Shown here in pieces: positions 26,186-38,959 of a stretch of 64,000 bases of DNA. Source of the stretch: Serinus canaria (taxonomy: Eukaryota; Chordata; Aves; Passeriformes; Fringillidae); NCBI RefSeq assembly GCF_022539315.1, contig NC_066326.1, positions 6,836,601-6,900,600 of the forward strand, read 5' to 3'. Made by a program: the position numbers and the translations under genes. Under the pieces are notes generated by a model that had not been told where the DNA came from, did not search any database, and saw nothing but the letters and a program-made list of their open reading frames with translations. The first letter of the stretch is position 1. Each line of letters opens with the position of its first letter.

Positions 26186-28035
26186 CTCCACAGCATGTCT
26201 TCTTCTCCCAACCAGCACAGACAAGAGAACTGCCCATTCCCTTCCTCTCCTGTCTGTAGCAGCCCAGGAGAACTCAAAAATGATCTCATCTCCTTCCACT
26301 TACCTATTTTTTCCCCCCACAGTAAATAGCCTGAACCCCCCAAGTTTTCTCCCTTTCTCTGTTTTCTCTGTTTCTCTTTCTTTTGGGAAGAAGCCCAAAA
26401 AGTGATGGTTTCCCAGAGCCTAACCAGCAGAGAGCAAGGCAGGAAATGAGGACAAGGGCAAAACAGGTTCAAATTTAAAGACATAAAGTAAATTCATTAT
26501 TAACTGAGTCAGAGGAGGATAATGAGAAGTAAAATAAGTCCTTAAAACACCTTTTGTCTCCCAGCCCCTTCCCTCCTTCCTACCCTGTTACCTCTCTAGC
26601 TGGGCCAGCAGCATGTCCACCTTCAGGGCCATCAGAGATGGGCTTTGTTGGCCATGCTGGAAGCTTCCAGCAGCCTCTGACAGAAGTCACTTCTGTGACC
26701 CTCTCCTGCTACCAAAAACCAGGCTGTGCCAATTCAACACACAATAGGTGATACTACAGCTCATTTTCTGGAGTAACTCAAACTGTAAATAACTAACAGT
26801 GCCCAGAAAGGGAAAGAGTGAGAAATAAGGGGGAAAAAAAATACATGTTTATATGTTTAATTCAGCCAATCATATAGTATTATTATACTATTTTATTAAA
26901 ATTTGTTTCCATTGTTTCTAACTAGAGTTTTATGGCTTCTCCATACAGAGACTGTCAGTGACAAAATTCAGCAATATTCTACATGATTTCAAACATACAC
27001 AGGTTTAAACAAGGCTCTGTAGACAGTGACACTGAGGGGTGGCAAAATGATTGCTTTCACCCAGCTGATTTATGACTAAAACCAATTGCATTGAAAGCAA
27101 ATGGAAGACAGACTCTGCCCACAATTTAACATGCATTGAGTGCAGGGAGGTGATGGGGAAAATGGACCATTAGCACATGATTTCTGAAATAACCACAGCA
27201 CTGCAAAATTAGATGGTTCTGACCCTGTGGTGAGCAATAGTCTCCTCCAGAGCCTTTTTTCCTTATCAGTTGCCTCTTCTGCAAATCCACCTTGTTCTCC
27301 CCAGGCTTCTCATTAACTCTGGTCCCAGTTTGGGGCTTGTGGAGATGGAGCCAGCCTGAGCTTCCCACAGGAAGGTCAGGGTGGATGTGTCAGCTGGGGC
27401 ACATGTTTTGGAGCAGGTGGAATTAAAAAAAAAAAAAAAAAAAAAAAAGAGCAAAGGCTGACACTTCCACAGAGCTTACAGCACAAATAACACAACAGTT
27501 ATTTAGCAATCTTGTCATTGCAGGCAAAGCTACAGCTGAGTCCCGATGGTGCTTTGATTTTAAAGCTCAATCTTTGTAAACACATTGGCTGAATTAAGGA
27601 TATGGATAAAGACAGTGGGAGGTTTTTCCCCTGAAAAGAGCAGAAAACAGTTTGTCATGAAAAAATTAATCACAAAAAACATGCTTCTATTTAAACAATT
27701 ATTTCCAAAATTTTGGAAGGGATTTCATCTCCCCTGGAACTCAACATTGCATTTGGGTTAACAAGCACCAGAAGTAAAACCAATTAAAATTTTACAGTCA
27801 GTGAGGACAGAACCAACAGGGTATAACAGCCTTCCAGATTTTCATTGATATGGTGATGAAACACAAATATTTATGAGCTGAACACTGCCTCCAATATCAT
27901 TCAGAAAGAGTCCTTTTAGTGCTGCAACTAACCTTCCAGGATTGCAAAAGAAAAACTCTTCAGCCCAGCTCACTCTAAAAGTACTTTATCACCACGTGAT
28001 CTCTTCTTTGTCACTGTTAGGCAAAGGAGAATGAA
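26186..28035. other. Noncoding DNA with a 24-base poly-A run
   Basis: No gene is recognised. The 26.8-27.0 kb part is AT-rich. The longest A run of the window lies at 27425-27448. The rest is unique mixed-composition sequence with short, domain-free frames. Confidence 0.55.
27425..27448 (+). repeat. A24 homopolymer
   Basis: Twenty-four consecutive A residues follow 'gcaggtggaatt'. A long A run could be the tail of a plus-strand retroposon, but the 300 bases upstream contain no AATAAA or recognisable transcript body, and I could not see flanking target-site duplications. Length is likely polymorphic. Confidence 0.9.
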
Positions 28036-28605
28036 ATTGTGAGACAGGATAATGCTGCTCATAAAAAAAAAAGAATGAAAAATCTGGAGATAGTTGGAAG
28101 TGATGGATCAAACTCATGCTATGCGGATTTTTGCCTTTTTATTTTATATATTCTCTGTATTCTTTTCACATATATTTGTGGTCTATTATTGTATTACTGG
28201 TTAGTTTTCCCAGTAGTTTTTCATGGTCTTTCCCTAGGTAAATAGACAAAGCACATTCCAAGGGCCCCTATCCTATCTTGGTTCTCTCCCCTATCTCTCT
28301 CTTGGTTCTGGCTACCAAGGCTGAGAGCAGCTCTTGGAGACCCTTTTCATGAACAAAGTGCAGCCATTACCAAGGTGGGGCTCCAGAAAAGGGCTGGAGG
28401 GGGAATTACCTCATCACCTGTGTTTCTAATTGGGAATTCTTGTCAATTATGCTAATTTGCTAAATTTATAGAAATTGTGTTCACCCTGTGTGGGCGGGAT
28501 TTTGTGGACATTTTCCATATCTGCCCCTGCAGGTCTCCAACTTTTGTATTACCTCCTATACTAATATTATCTTAAAGTGTGTGTTGTTTAATTTATAGGT
28601 TCCTA
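28036..28605 (+). mobile_element. Possible solo LTR of an endogenous retrovirus
   Basis: The block differs in texture from its surroundings. It has a T-rich 5' half (28110-28220), a central CT-rich part with repeated 'tcttggttct' (about 28276-28310), then an ordered series of short motifs around 28370-28560 ('aaggtggggctccagaaaag', 'gggcgggattttgtggac', 'cccctgcaggtctccaac') like the R/U5 part of songbird retroviral LTRs as I remember them. I cannot define TG...CA termini or a target-site duplication, see no internal gag/pol/env sequence nearby, and CpGs are mostly lost. If correct, it is an old, inactive solo LTR. Orientation is tentative. Confidence 0.38.
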
Positions 28606-28738
28606 AGGCATTAAACTACTGCACAGAAATATGCAAAAGAAAGCCTTATTTACATCATAGCATTGAGGCTGGTGCATTATTAAAAGGAACAGCCTTGAGC
28701 TCCTGATAGAAGAACAAAAGATCTCCCCATTCACAGCC

Positions 28739-28832
28739 AAGGCACAAGAAGGAACTGCTTGCCAGCACCTCACACAGCCTGTGACCCAGCCAAGAACTGA
28801 GCCCAGATTTCTCAGTGGCAGTCCAGCATCAT
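28739..28832 (-). mobile_element. MIR-like SINE relic, minus strand
   Basis: The plus strand reads 'aaggcacaagaaggaactgc', 'ttgccagcacctcacacagc', then 'gagcccagatttctcagtgg'. This follows the antisense order of MIR-family SINEs: the 'gaggcacagagagg' block, the 'cttgcccaaggtcacacagc' block and the 'gaacccaggtct' (B-box) block. MIRs are ancient amniote tRNA-derived SINEs kept at low copy number in bird genomes. The copy is strongly diverged and has no coding potential. Confidence 0.5.
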
Positions 28833-31800
28833 GAACACATCCTCCCTATCAAAGGAAGGCTTGAAGAAATGCCCTGACAGTGCAAATCCATACAAGAAAA
28901 TTAAATCTACCTCATCAAGAAAACACTCCTCCGTGTCTGTGAAATGTATAATTCCATGGCAAGGGGAATTTGTCTCATCTCATAAATGTCACACACGTGC
29001 CTCACGCTGCTCTGCACCACCTCAGCAGTGTGCTGGAACCTGGAGAGAAATGTGACAATCACAGCACAGCACTAAACACTCACCCAGGGGCACCTTCCAC
29101 AGGGCAGATGGGGTCTGCCCAAGGTTCCATCTCAGTGATGGAATGATCTCAATCTCTTCCCTCTCAGAGATGACCTGTGCCAGGTGACACTTCAGAAAAG
29201 GGGAGGAGAGAGGACTGGTCAATACAGAAATGCAGGAAAAATTCTGAAATAGGTACAAGTGTTGCATTCTTGTCTGAGATGATGCAGGACTTGGCTTTTT
29301 TTCCCAGGTCCTTTCCTTCTCCATATAGAAGAAGAAGGTAGGTGCTGCAACCTCTAGAAAATACAAGCAAGAAACTTCATCTAAAACTATGGGAAGGAGA
29401 TTCCAGCTTGACCCAAAGGAAGAACTGAAGGTTACCTGTGATGCTGAGCAAAAAACTATTTTTTACAATCGCTGTACTGCTTTGCCCATTTATCAGTCTG
29501 CACTTTTGTTCTACTTTCATAAATCAGAATTTGTTATCAAGCACATTATTTTGTGTATCTATCTGGGTGGTATATGAATTGAAGACTGAAGTGTGCCACA
29601 AAGCCACACCTCACCTCTGGGGTGGCCTCTCAGCTTAACACCTCCTCAGCCCACATCAACCCGCAGGTGCCAGACAGCAGCAGCAGGACTCACAGGCAAG
29701 GTAAGGAGTGCAGGCTTGGGAGAGGCATAGGAGTTTTCTGATCATCAGCAGGGAGAAGAAAACTCATTTGATGCACTCCAGGAGAGAAGAAGTGCACCTG
29801 AAAAGCCAGGGATTTTGTCACAGTTGCTTAAACAAACATGTAACAGAAAACATTTGCTTTGCTTTAAATTCTACTGTAAGCGACCACCATTTGTACACTC
29901 CCTGAGAAAACAAAGTAAAATGCTCTTAATAACTATGAAGACTGAAATGAAACTCTACAGAACAATGTCAAAACACAGGTAACAAGGAAAAAATATTTTC
30001 AAGTATAATTTCCTTAAGCTGAATTGATACAGAATATCCAGGGCAAGTTTCCCAAGGTGTGAGTGTGGGATCACACACAGGACTTCTGCAGCACCAGTCT
30101 GACCTCAGGGAGCATCTCCCCAGCCACTGCTTTGCCAGTCCAGCCAGGAAAAGCTGGCAATGCAGAGAGGCACTTACCATGAAAAGCCCAGGAAGATGAA
30201 ATAGTGGCAGAGAGTTTTGCAGAGCAAACCTGTGGCAGTTGGGATGCAGATGGTGTCATGCTACCTGCCAGACCAGGGGCATGCTGTGCCATCCCTGCCT
30301 GCACCTCCCTTTTACCTGCTGGGAAAAGGAGCACCAGAGGAGGAACACCAGAATGATGACTTGTGATGGACTCCAGATGGGGCTCCCTAAGTACCTCACT
30401 TGTGACTTTTCTGACTCTCACAATGTGCACAGCATGAGGTGCTTTTGGCACACACAGAGATAGCTTGGTGGGGATAATTTGCTGTGCTCAGAAATGTCAC
30501 TGTTCACCTCTTGACAGCAGCTGATTTTGCACTGTTTCCCTGGCACTGAAAACAACAGGGTAATAGAATAGCTTAGAACACCAAGGAATATAGAAAGAAG
30601 TCTATTAAAAGCAAGAGAAGTCTCCTAAGTGAGTTACAAAGCTGCAGTCACTGCAGAGCCCGTGAAGGACAGACAGTGAAGTTCATTAAAAAGCTCTCAG
30701 CAAACATTCCTTGTGTCAATTCCACTCTAGAGTTATCCCCCAAGCTTCCATCTATGCTGCCTGTACACCTGGTTCTCCTCAGGTGTTTCCAAGATGAGCA
30801 GCTCTCAGGAAAGGGCATTGCCTGTGTGCTCTGCCCAGGACGTCAGCACCCTCAAAGCTCTGAACCATGCTGGGGCAGAGCCAATTCAGAAGTTTGACTT
30901 TCTCTAACCTATCCCCATCTCACAAGCAGCAGCAGCCATTCCAGCAGCTGAGCTCACTTTATTACAGCATTTCTCTGAGAAAACAGCACTGGACCAGGGA
31001 GAGACACATTTGTTCTGTTCTCCCCATCCATGAAGACAGTTCCCTCTGGGCCAGGCTTCGAGCACAATCACTCCAAATATACACAGTGTTGAGGAATGGC
31101 TGGACACAGTCCTGCTTTTTACCCACAGTTGCTCATTTTCCATCAGTCCTCACTGCTAAAGAAGATCTGGCTGCCTCCTCACTCACCTCTGAACATCTGC
31201 ATTGATCCCCTTGTACCTGCCTTTAATTATCAGGGTGGTTGAAGTTCTCCAGATAAACATAAATTCCCTTCATATGGAATTATCCCCCATGCACAGCTCC
31301 CCTTGTGGCAGGAGCAAGAGGACTGAAATGAGTCTGAGAGCTGTGCACATTCAATATAAGGCTGAGCCTTTAAACTTCCCCATTTTTTTTGGTTTTGTTT
31401 TGTTTGGTTGGTGTAGTTTGGACTTTGGGGGTTTCTGTTGTTGTTTTTTTTTTCCTTTTCCATGTTCTTACACCATGGACAGCATGTGCTTTGGGGATGG
31501 GCAAATAAACTGTGGCAGTGGGTGAACAGGCAAAGGAATGGGGACTGAGCAATGTGCCACATTTTGGATACTACAGGACAAAACCATGCAAAATCTTGGG
31601 GTTCTAAAATCCTTATGTCTCCACAGCTGCTGCCAAGCACAGGATTTTGATCCCAGCAGGGAGGAGTATCCCAGAAAAGGAGTATCCCAGTCAGACCTTC
31701 CTCCTCAGCATCTCAGTGTCTCACTGCAGCAACACAGGCCCCTTCCACACTATTTAAAATATCATTAATTACCACTCTTGCCATACAGTACACATAAATA

Positions 31801-34800
31801 TACACTAATCCATGCACAAGAGTACTCTTGGTTGTCTCTGATACCAGAGTTATAACTGATAGCACAGCAAATGGGGGCCAGTGCTCCTCATAGCAAATAT
31901 ATTTTCCTTGTATTCAACTTCATCACAAGTAGGTTTTTATATGCTAAATTTATGCAAGCAAATGCTATTTTGGCAAATTCTTTTGTCAGCATTTTTATGA
32001 CAACAGATACATACAGAATATGACTCTGGCTCACTGAAGAAAAAAGCCAGCACTTCTGAGAAAAATCAGATTTAGGAAAGAAAATTGTGGTCTGGAATAA
32101 CTGTCAGTATTTTCATAATATTATTCATTGTTCCCTTCACTGGTGAAATTTATTGCAAATAAACATAAACAAAACAGAATTAAAGAGAAGCAGACAAGTT
32201 TCTTAGGAACCTGCAGACATCCCCTTGAACTTTCCCTGCTACTCTCACCCCATCAAGGTATGCAGAGAAAACAGGGTTCTGTCACAAGCCTGTGTAGTGC
32301 ATGACCAGCAGCACTGAAGCTTTTGGAAGCTCTCCAAGGCCCTGATTCACCATCACACACTTCTGTGGCACATTGAACCGTGCATTTGTTATCGTGGAGC
32401 TTTGAGATAAATAACATTTCCTATCTGACTAAATAAAATCACATTACTGCCTCAAAAGGCATCACTGTAAGGGCTCGAGATGCAAGCAGATCCTGGTAGT
32501 GGAGCTTCTCAGCCCAGTGCCTTGCAAGGGCAGAATACCTTTGATCAAGGCTTGGCTGACAAATGCAACCTGTTGCATCTGGGCTCTGCTCAGGGCAGAG
32601 ATATTTGGATGCCCTGAGAGCAGGACATCCTTCCCCTGCAGTGGCATTTTGCAGCACCTGCCACAACCAGTGGCTTTCTGACGTGGTTTCTGAAGCACAC
32701 CTGCAGGGACCTGCAGCCCTCCAGGGCTCTGTCCCTATTTCTCACAAGGGTGGCAAGGCAGTTTGTTGCCAGATTAGGCCAGATATCTGTTGATCTGTGT
32801 AATGCAGATTAGAGACATGTAAAAATAGCTACTTGCTTGGTTAAAAAATCAGAATCAAGGTTGTCCCGGGCCACAGACAAAAATGCAACATCTTTCCTTA
32901 AAAGTATTTTAAATTAATTCAAACACTGACTTTCATCAACCTGGTGGTGCTGCATGAGCTGTTCAAGCTGAGAGATGTTTTATGAAAAATACATCCTATA
33001 TTTGGAGTCCTCCATCCACATGGCATAATCACATGATCTGGAAAAGTCTCTGCAATTATGATCCCATCACTGTTCCCCCTAATATGTAAGGAAAAAGAAC
33101 TAACACTTTTTAGTTTGCTTTGGTCAAGATTTTATGGGATCCAAAATGAATACAGCTACCTGGGCAAAATCAGGAAACTCCCATTCAAAATAAGATCAAT
33201 TGCCAAGCTGACCCAGCTGCAGCAATGGACAGTGAAACACAAACCAGAGAAGGAAATAACAGTTCTCCCTCTGCTCCATCTTCCAAACCAAAACTGGGAC
33301 AAACTACCAATTAAACATAGGCTTTCAGATCTTCATATGCCATCTGAATAATACTGCATAGAAACAAGTTGCAGGGCTAACAAGTTTCAGTACTTAGTAT
33401 TTTCACCTTAATTGAGATTAAAAGCATTAGAAAGAAAACTTTAATACAGATTTAGAACAGTTGCAAAAAATTTACAGCAATTTCAACAATGACCCACAGA
33501 TTACAGCAGATACCCTTGGCCAGGGTATTATTAAAAAAGTCAAATAGAGTGGAAAATATTACTGTCCAGAAGCCAGGTGAGCTAAAAAAAGACTTCTCTA
33601 AATGTTTAGATCAGGAATGCTTTTTATTGACTCTTTCTGGCAGGTATACACAGACTTGACCTTGACTGGAACCAACGATCATCTTCATCTGTGCACAGGC
33701 TGAGCTGCTCACACACTATTATAAATGTGTATATATGTACAAAAAAACCCCAAAAAACAAAAAAAACCATATACCTTATGGTTTTTATACATAGATGAAT
33801 ATATAAATAATACTCTGGACTTCACTAAATAACCTTATACCAGGACTTGCCTCCCCTCTGGCCTCAGCACCACTAAAACTACACAAGATGCTGTACATTT
33901 AATAAACATGGTTTCACTGCTGTACAGAAAACATCAACTCACACAAAAATGGACACACATCTATTTTCAGCCCACCAGAATAAACAAAAAGATATGTAAA
34001 GAACTAGGAAACAGGGAGATAATGAGCTGTCACAGCGAGTAACAGTTTGGCACCAGTGGTGCAGCTCTGAACAGTCACAGTTACCAAATAATAATGTTTA
34101 CTTCAGCATTTCTGTCAAGATCAACTTGATGCCTCAGGCAGTTTGGGAAAGAATCACTTAGTCAACAAGAAAAATCCAAATTCAATTGGAGGAAACTAAT
34201 TAAACTGAGCATGAAATTCTTCCAAAATATTAAACTATGTCTGAAAAGACACCTTAGCACAACTGAACTGACAGGATTTTGGAAAAATCTCCATTTCTCT
34301 GATTTTAAAACACTGGGATCTTAGGCTGTCCAAGAAATGTGTTTTGTAATTCATCTCTTGCAATAAAGTCATCCCTGGGGAAGGATAGCAGCAGCATTAC
34401 CTTCCTGAGAACCCTTTCATGCTGTTTCTCTGGTAAAATGCTGCTATACTTCTAAAGATGCAATCATAAAGGATGAAAAGTCACTTTAAAGAACTCTTCA
34501 AGGATCTTTTAATTGGTTTTCATTTTACAGAGTTTTGGGACTGCACATTTTACTCTTTGAGATGCACAAGGATCCCGACTGCAGCCTGGCTGAGTCACTC
34601 TTTGGCTCTGCAGGGGTGACCACCACCCTGCACAGTGGTGGCTGCACATCCCAAGCACTGCTCCATGTGTGCACCATCCTGGCAGGCTCCATCTGGGAGC
34701 AGGAAGGGCCCTTACAACAAAAAGGGTCAGTGACTCCAAAAAATCAGGTGGAGGTTTTCTTCCAAGTTAAGACTCTGGCAAGTACAGCAGGTATGGATTA

Positions 34801-34990
34801 ATGGAAGCATGCTATTATATTATTTTTAATTGGTTCCCTGTGTAAGATGGTCCACATACCCACTAGTGATACAAAACCCAAGAATTCTGATATGAAGAAA
34901 CAGCATTTATTTTCTCTAAAGTATACCAGATAGAAGCCAGTTGTACTTGAGCTCTGTTACAGTCTGCTCTTCCCAAAATTTCACATCCTT
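28833..34990. other. Unique noncoding DNA, no gene recognised
   Basis: Frames are short (up to 136 codons, both strands) with no recognisable family. Low-complexity patches include the T/G-rich tract at 31383-31460 and an A/C-rich patch at 33741-33769. The 31.75-32.2 and 33.35-34.3 kb parts are AT-rich. No interspersed repeat or RNA gene was recognised. Confidence 0.55.
31383..31460 (+). repeat. T/G-rich low-complexity tract
   Basis: The tract is almost devoid of C and A on the plus strand, with repeated GTTTT/GGTT units, a GGGGG run and a T10 run near the end. Strong strand asymmetry of this kind commonly arises from slippage of A/C-rich retroposon tails. No parent element is recognised. 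Confidence 0.75.
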
Positions 34991-35014
34991 TATAGCTAAC
35001 ACACTCCAGGTGAT

Positions 35015-35465
35015 GTGAGACGAGGGGATTTGCTGAATCCACTCAGCAAGGCAAAGGCAGAGATGGTGTCAGGGACAGGATGCTGCCTGTGCAGACACAG
35101 AGCCATGGCAGAGTCAGGATGCTCCTGCCGCTGCACACAACTTCCTCTAGCGGGTTTTATCCCTGCAAAACCTCGGGAAACACTGACGTGGAGCATTCTG
35201 CCCTTGTCAGAAAACAGCATTAATTCTGCAGCAGCCCATTCAAAGGGCAGCGACAGAATCTGGGTCAGGCGGAGCCCGGGTTTGGCCAGCGCCCGCCACC
35301 AGGTGTCACCAACTTCTTGATCAACGCAGATCTGATCCCAAAATGCGGCTCTGCCAGCCTGTTTGTCACTCACGGGGGTCACTGTCGCACGTACCACCTT
35401 ATAACCAGAAAAGACCGGCACTTTCCCCTCCAAAACCGCATGCTGTTTGTCTCTGCTCCGTTCAG
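35015..35465. promoter_or_regulatory. CpG-dense pocket, candidate small CpG island
   Basis: By hand count, 35128-35460 carries about 17 CpG dinucleotides in roughly 333 bases. Most 60-base stretches of the window have none or one. GC is a little above half and the observed/expected CpG ratio is roughly 0.7, which would satisfy the usual CpG-island thresholds. It includes an E-box-like CACCAGGTGTC that is also a weak CTCF-like match. CpG retention suggests hypomethylation in the germ line, as at promoters. A 145-codon minus-strand frame (34996-35433) spans it but has no recognisable domain. Confidence 0.5.
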
Positions 35466-35526
35466 GTGTCTCTGGTTAACTCCTCTGGGTTTACAGCCAC
35501 TCTGTCTCTTTTCTGTCACCTTGCAG

Positions 35527-35822
35527 AAAAAGAGAACCCGACCCAGCTGTGAAGCCCTGTTGCCATGAAGGATGTGAGGGCTTGAGGGTGCCATGTGCTG
35601 TCTCTGAACAAGGAGACCCAAGCCTGCCCCAGCCCACAGGGAAACCTACCATTCCACCGTTTGCTTTACTATCAAAAAACAACCCACTGAGCAGTCATGG
35701 TCTAGATCTCCAGAGGGAAAATGGTTTGGGTCAACCCCAGAATTTCAGCTGAAGAGCAGTAAGCTCCCAGATGTGTAAAACAAGGTATAAGACATGAAAG
35801 TTAAAGAGTATCTTGGAAAAAG
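35527..35822 (+). other. Candidate exon between strong splice sites
   Basis: A textbook acceptor, 'ctctttt' within a long pyrimidine stretch ending 'gtcaccttgcag', ends at 35526. A consensus donor, AAAAAG followed by GTAAGT, starts at 35823. The 296-base interval is a normal exon size. One frame stays open for 75 codons immediately after the acceptor (35528-35752), ending in TGA about 70 bases before the donor. That frame resembles no protein I know, so a noncoding or untranslated exon is more likely than a coding one. It lies just downstream of the CpG pocket, which could serve as its promoter. A chance pairing of splice-like sites cannot be excluded. Confidence 0.3.
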
Positions 35823-37619
35823 GTAAGTGACAACCATAAAAAGCACCGTTACTTATCCTGATGTCCAAGAAAATGGTGCTGCCCAGAAAGTGGGAGCAAG
35901 AGAAATAAAACCTATTCAGATGGGGAATATCATCTTTCCAGTCTCATATCTTTATGTACATGCATGGCATTTAACAGTCAATATAAGAACTAGAGAGAAA
36001 GCATGAGTTACTAATACTTCTGCATCAGTTACAGAACTTCTGAAAAAAAAAATGTTATCACAGGAGATAATCTATCCCAGGCTCCCAGTGAAATGTCATG
36101 CATGGAGCAGGGACACACAAAACCAGCACCCAGCACCAGCACTGGGAATGCTGCCACTATTCTCAGTGCCTACAGACATTGCCACACTTTGAAGATGATC
36201 AACGAGGAAATATTTTTGCAGCATCTGGACACTGCCTCAGCATATGAAAGACACTCCCGGAGGGACTCAAAACTCTCTGTTTATTCTGATTTGAGCTGCC
36301 ATGCTGCAAATGTCTCTAACTGGGAACAGATCTTCTTTACTGGTCAATAAGCCCCAGGTCCTTCCACGAAGCAAGCAAAGCTCTGCCGAGTGAAAAAATT
36401 TAGTGGCCTTGAAACCTTCAGAATCAGGATTTTCTGTTCCTCTTCTCTATCCCTCTGATTATCCATCCCAATGCCAGAGCCTTGTCAAACACCTCAGAAC
36501 TCACAGCATCCATCTGGAAGGTCCTCATGTCATCTTATTCCTTCAGATTGTCACTATAATGTCAACTGAAGGCACCATCACAGCACACACTATCCATTAG
36601 GGTCAAAGAGAATGTTGTCCTTATCTTCATATAAATTAATCCCTGGAGTCTGATTTTTTTTTTCCAGATTAGGCCTTGCAGATGCTGAACTCAAGAGACA
36701 GACACAAAACCAGAAATGTTTTGCTCTGCTTTCAAGGCATCACTTTACATGGCATCCATATCAGGAATATTTTCACTTTGCATGGCCACCAAAGTGTCAT
36801 ATCAAGTTTAAGTCAAAATCATCATACCAAGGCTGCAAAAAATGCTTCAAGATTTTCAATTGTATTTAAAATTCTGAAAATTTTCAATTTGAAAGAAAAC
36901 TGTAAGTAAAAATGCCTCCAATCTGTATTGATTTCAATGTTGCAATGTAAAGTTTGCAGAACAACCTTGCCTAATAGCAATGAAAAATCTCCAGAGTATT
37001 GTACGAGATGTCAAAAAAACCTTGTAATCTGGGACAGTGGAGATTTTCACAGTCTGAAAAGCAGAGGTGCTGCCTGTGGTTTTAGGACAGACATATGAGC
37101 TGAACAGTTTTAGTGAGATCTTCAATAATAAGTGACCTTGGTGTGTTTAGTTCATTTATCACCAGGAGTCATAAACCTTTCCCCTTTCTCTGGTTCTCTG
37201 CAGAGTGACACAGATGCTGTATTCTGCACAAGGATTCTGCTGTGAAAAACATAAAACACCACAGAAATGCACAGTGAGTGAGGCAGAAATGCCCCAGGTT
37301 TTTCCTGCTCCCACCATGGAGCAGGGCAGCAGCTCCTGCACGAGCCCAGGATCAGCCCTTTGCACAGGGAGCCTCAGAAAGGGCTGGGCCATTTCCCCAG
37401 GAAGGCATCTCCTCCTCTGACAGTGCCTGGCTCCAGCCAGCAAAGAGGGCTTGTGCTCTGCCTTGATTTTGCATCTCATTATCCCACTCTTCACAGTGAG
37501 CAGATGTGAGGGAGCTTTTCACTTTTTGGAACATTGCTGCACCCAGACCAGATAGAAAATACTGCACAGACCAGAGAACTGCCCAAATACATCAAAGTGC
37601 TATATGCTCTTAACCTACT
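35823..37619. other. Unique noncoding DNA, no gene recognised
   Basis: This is mixed to AT-rich sequence, with short frames lacking domains. No interspersed repeat family or RNA gene was recognised. A T10 run lies near 36655. Confidence 0.55.
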
Positions 37620-37624
37620 GGATT

Positions 37625-37765
37625 GACCTAGAAGGAATTCCAGACCTCCTCCTCAGGAACCTGGATTAAATTCCCAGCTCAGGCACCCATTCCTTGCATA
37701 AGCAAAGAGCAGCCTTTCCTGCCCTTTGCTTTCATGCATGAAACAGAGGTGGTGAGCCTTTGTGT
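37625..37765 (+). mobile_element. Possible MIR-like tRNA-SINE relic, plus strand
   Basis: A B-box-like block, 'acctggattaaattcccagc', continues 'tcaggcac'. Downstream, 'tgccctttgctttcatgcat' and 'gaaacagaggtggtgag' could correspond to the 'cctcagtttccccatctgt' and 'aaaatgggg' part of MIR-type SINEs. The order and spacing fit; base identity is modest. Confidence 0.42.
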
Positions 37766-37859
37766 AAAGCAGGAAGGATGCTTGGCAGCCCTTACAACAA
37801 GCCACATTTCAATACAGCAAAAGGTGAAGTGAAGTTAGTGCCTAACTCACACTAAAGGG

Positions 37860-38070
37860 TTTTTAATTGTGTTTTTATCAATGGTGAGGCACTGCAAGTC
37901 AAGAGCTGTGACAATATACCCTAAATCATACAGGATTACCACATTGTGTCAAACAAACATATAATTAAGCAGCTTTAATATGTTAACAGTTTGGAATCAG
38001 ATTAGCGTTGTATTAGGCTAATAGAGTTGGTCCCCATTAATCCAGATGAATTGCTCAACTCTGTTTACTT
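37860..38070. promoter_or_regulatory. AT-rich block, candidate conserved noncoding element
   Basis: The stretch contains several homeodomain-type cores (ATAATTAAG, TTAGCG, GGCTAATAG, CATTAATCC) in an AT-rich context without simple repeats. This is typical of many vertebrate enhancers, but no conservation evidence is available here. Confidence 0.2.
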
Positions 38071-38954
38071 GGATTTTTTTCCCAGAAATTTAAAAACATA
38101 AATCTAATTCTCAGCAGAACGTGCACATGCTGTAGGGTGGGATGAATTCATCAAGATAGCTGGGCACGTGGATAAACCAAGTGCAGCTTAACTGGTTCAA
38201 CCACACAATGAAGAACTAATCCCCTGTGATGAGATTTTTGTACCACAAGAAAAGACAATGTATCTGGGCCCTGAGCAAGGTGCTGAAGCACCTCTCCACA
38301 TTTTCAAATGGCCCTGAGTACTGTGTGGCTCCACACAGCCCCAAGACCAGTACTGGAGTCCATGCTGCAGAAACACTCCACAGAGGTAATGCTGCTTTTG
38401 TACACAAAATGCAGGGATGCGAGGCACAGATGCATGTAAAACCTGCTGCCCAGCTTCCCTGGGCCACCCAAGCTTTAAATACAGAACTTTAGGGATCACA
38501 CACATCATGGCAGCAATGCTGGGATGTCTGCACATGTCCAAGATGCATGATCCCAGATGTAGGGCTCACTCTATGGCCAGGCCAGAAAGAGCCTTGATGA
38601 TTCCATTCAAAGCTTACTCTTAAGGATGCAAGAAAGCATCCAGGCAAAAAGAAATGTCAGTAGTAGGGCATGGAGGGCAACCAAGGCCAGCCCACATTGC
38701 TCATGACCTGTACTGATGAGATTTAATCCAGCCTCACCTAATGCAGCCTACTATTGGCACTTCCACACACCAGCAGCAGAGTGAAATCTTGTGACATTAA
38801 AGTTTGGTTCAGATGTCAAACTCAGAGGTGACACTTCAAAGCCAGACACCTCAAAATCACTCCTACACATGTGCTCCATGCTTAATTTCTGTGTGAGTGC
38901 ATGCACCTCTGTGAGTAAACACATCCATCCTCTCCCTACGTATACATAAAAAAT
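38071..38954. other. Unique noncoding DNA, no gene recognised
   Basis: Overlapping frames on both strands (up to 114 codons on the minus strand) have no recognisable domain. No repeat or RNA gene is seen. Confidence 0.55.
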
Positions 38955-38959
38955 ATATA

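Noticed and set aside
27120..27448. Processed pseudogene ending in the A24 run
   Set aside because: No AATAAA, no recognisable coding remnant upstream and no visible target-site duplication.
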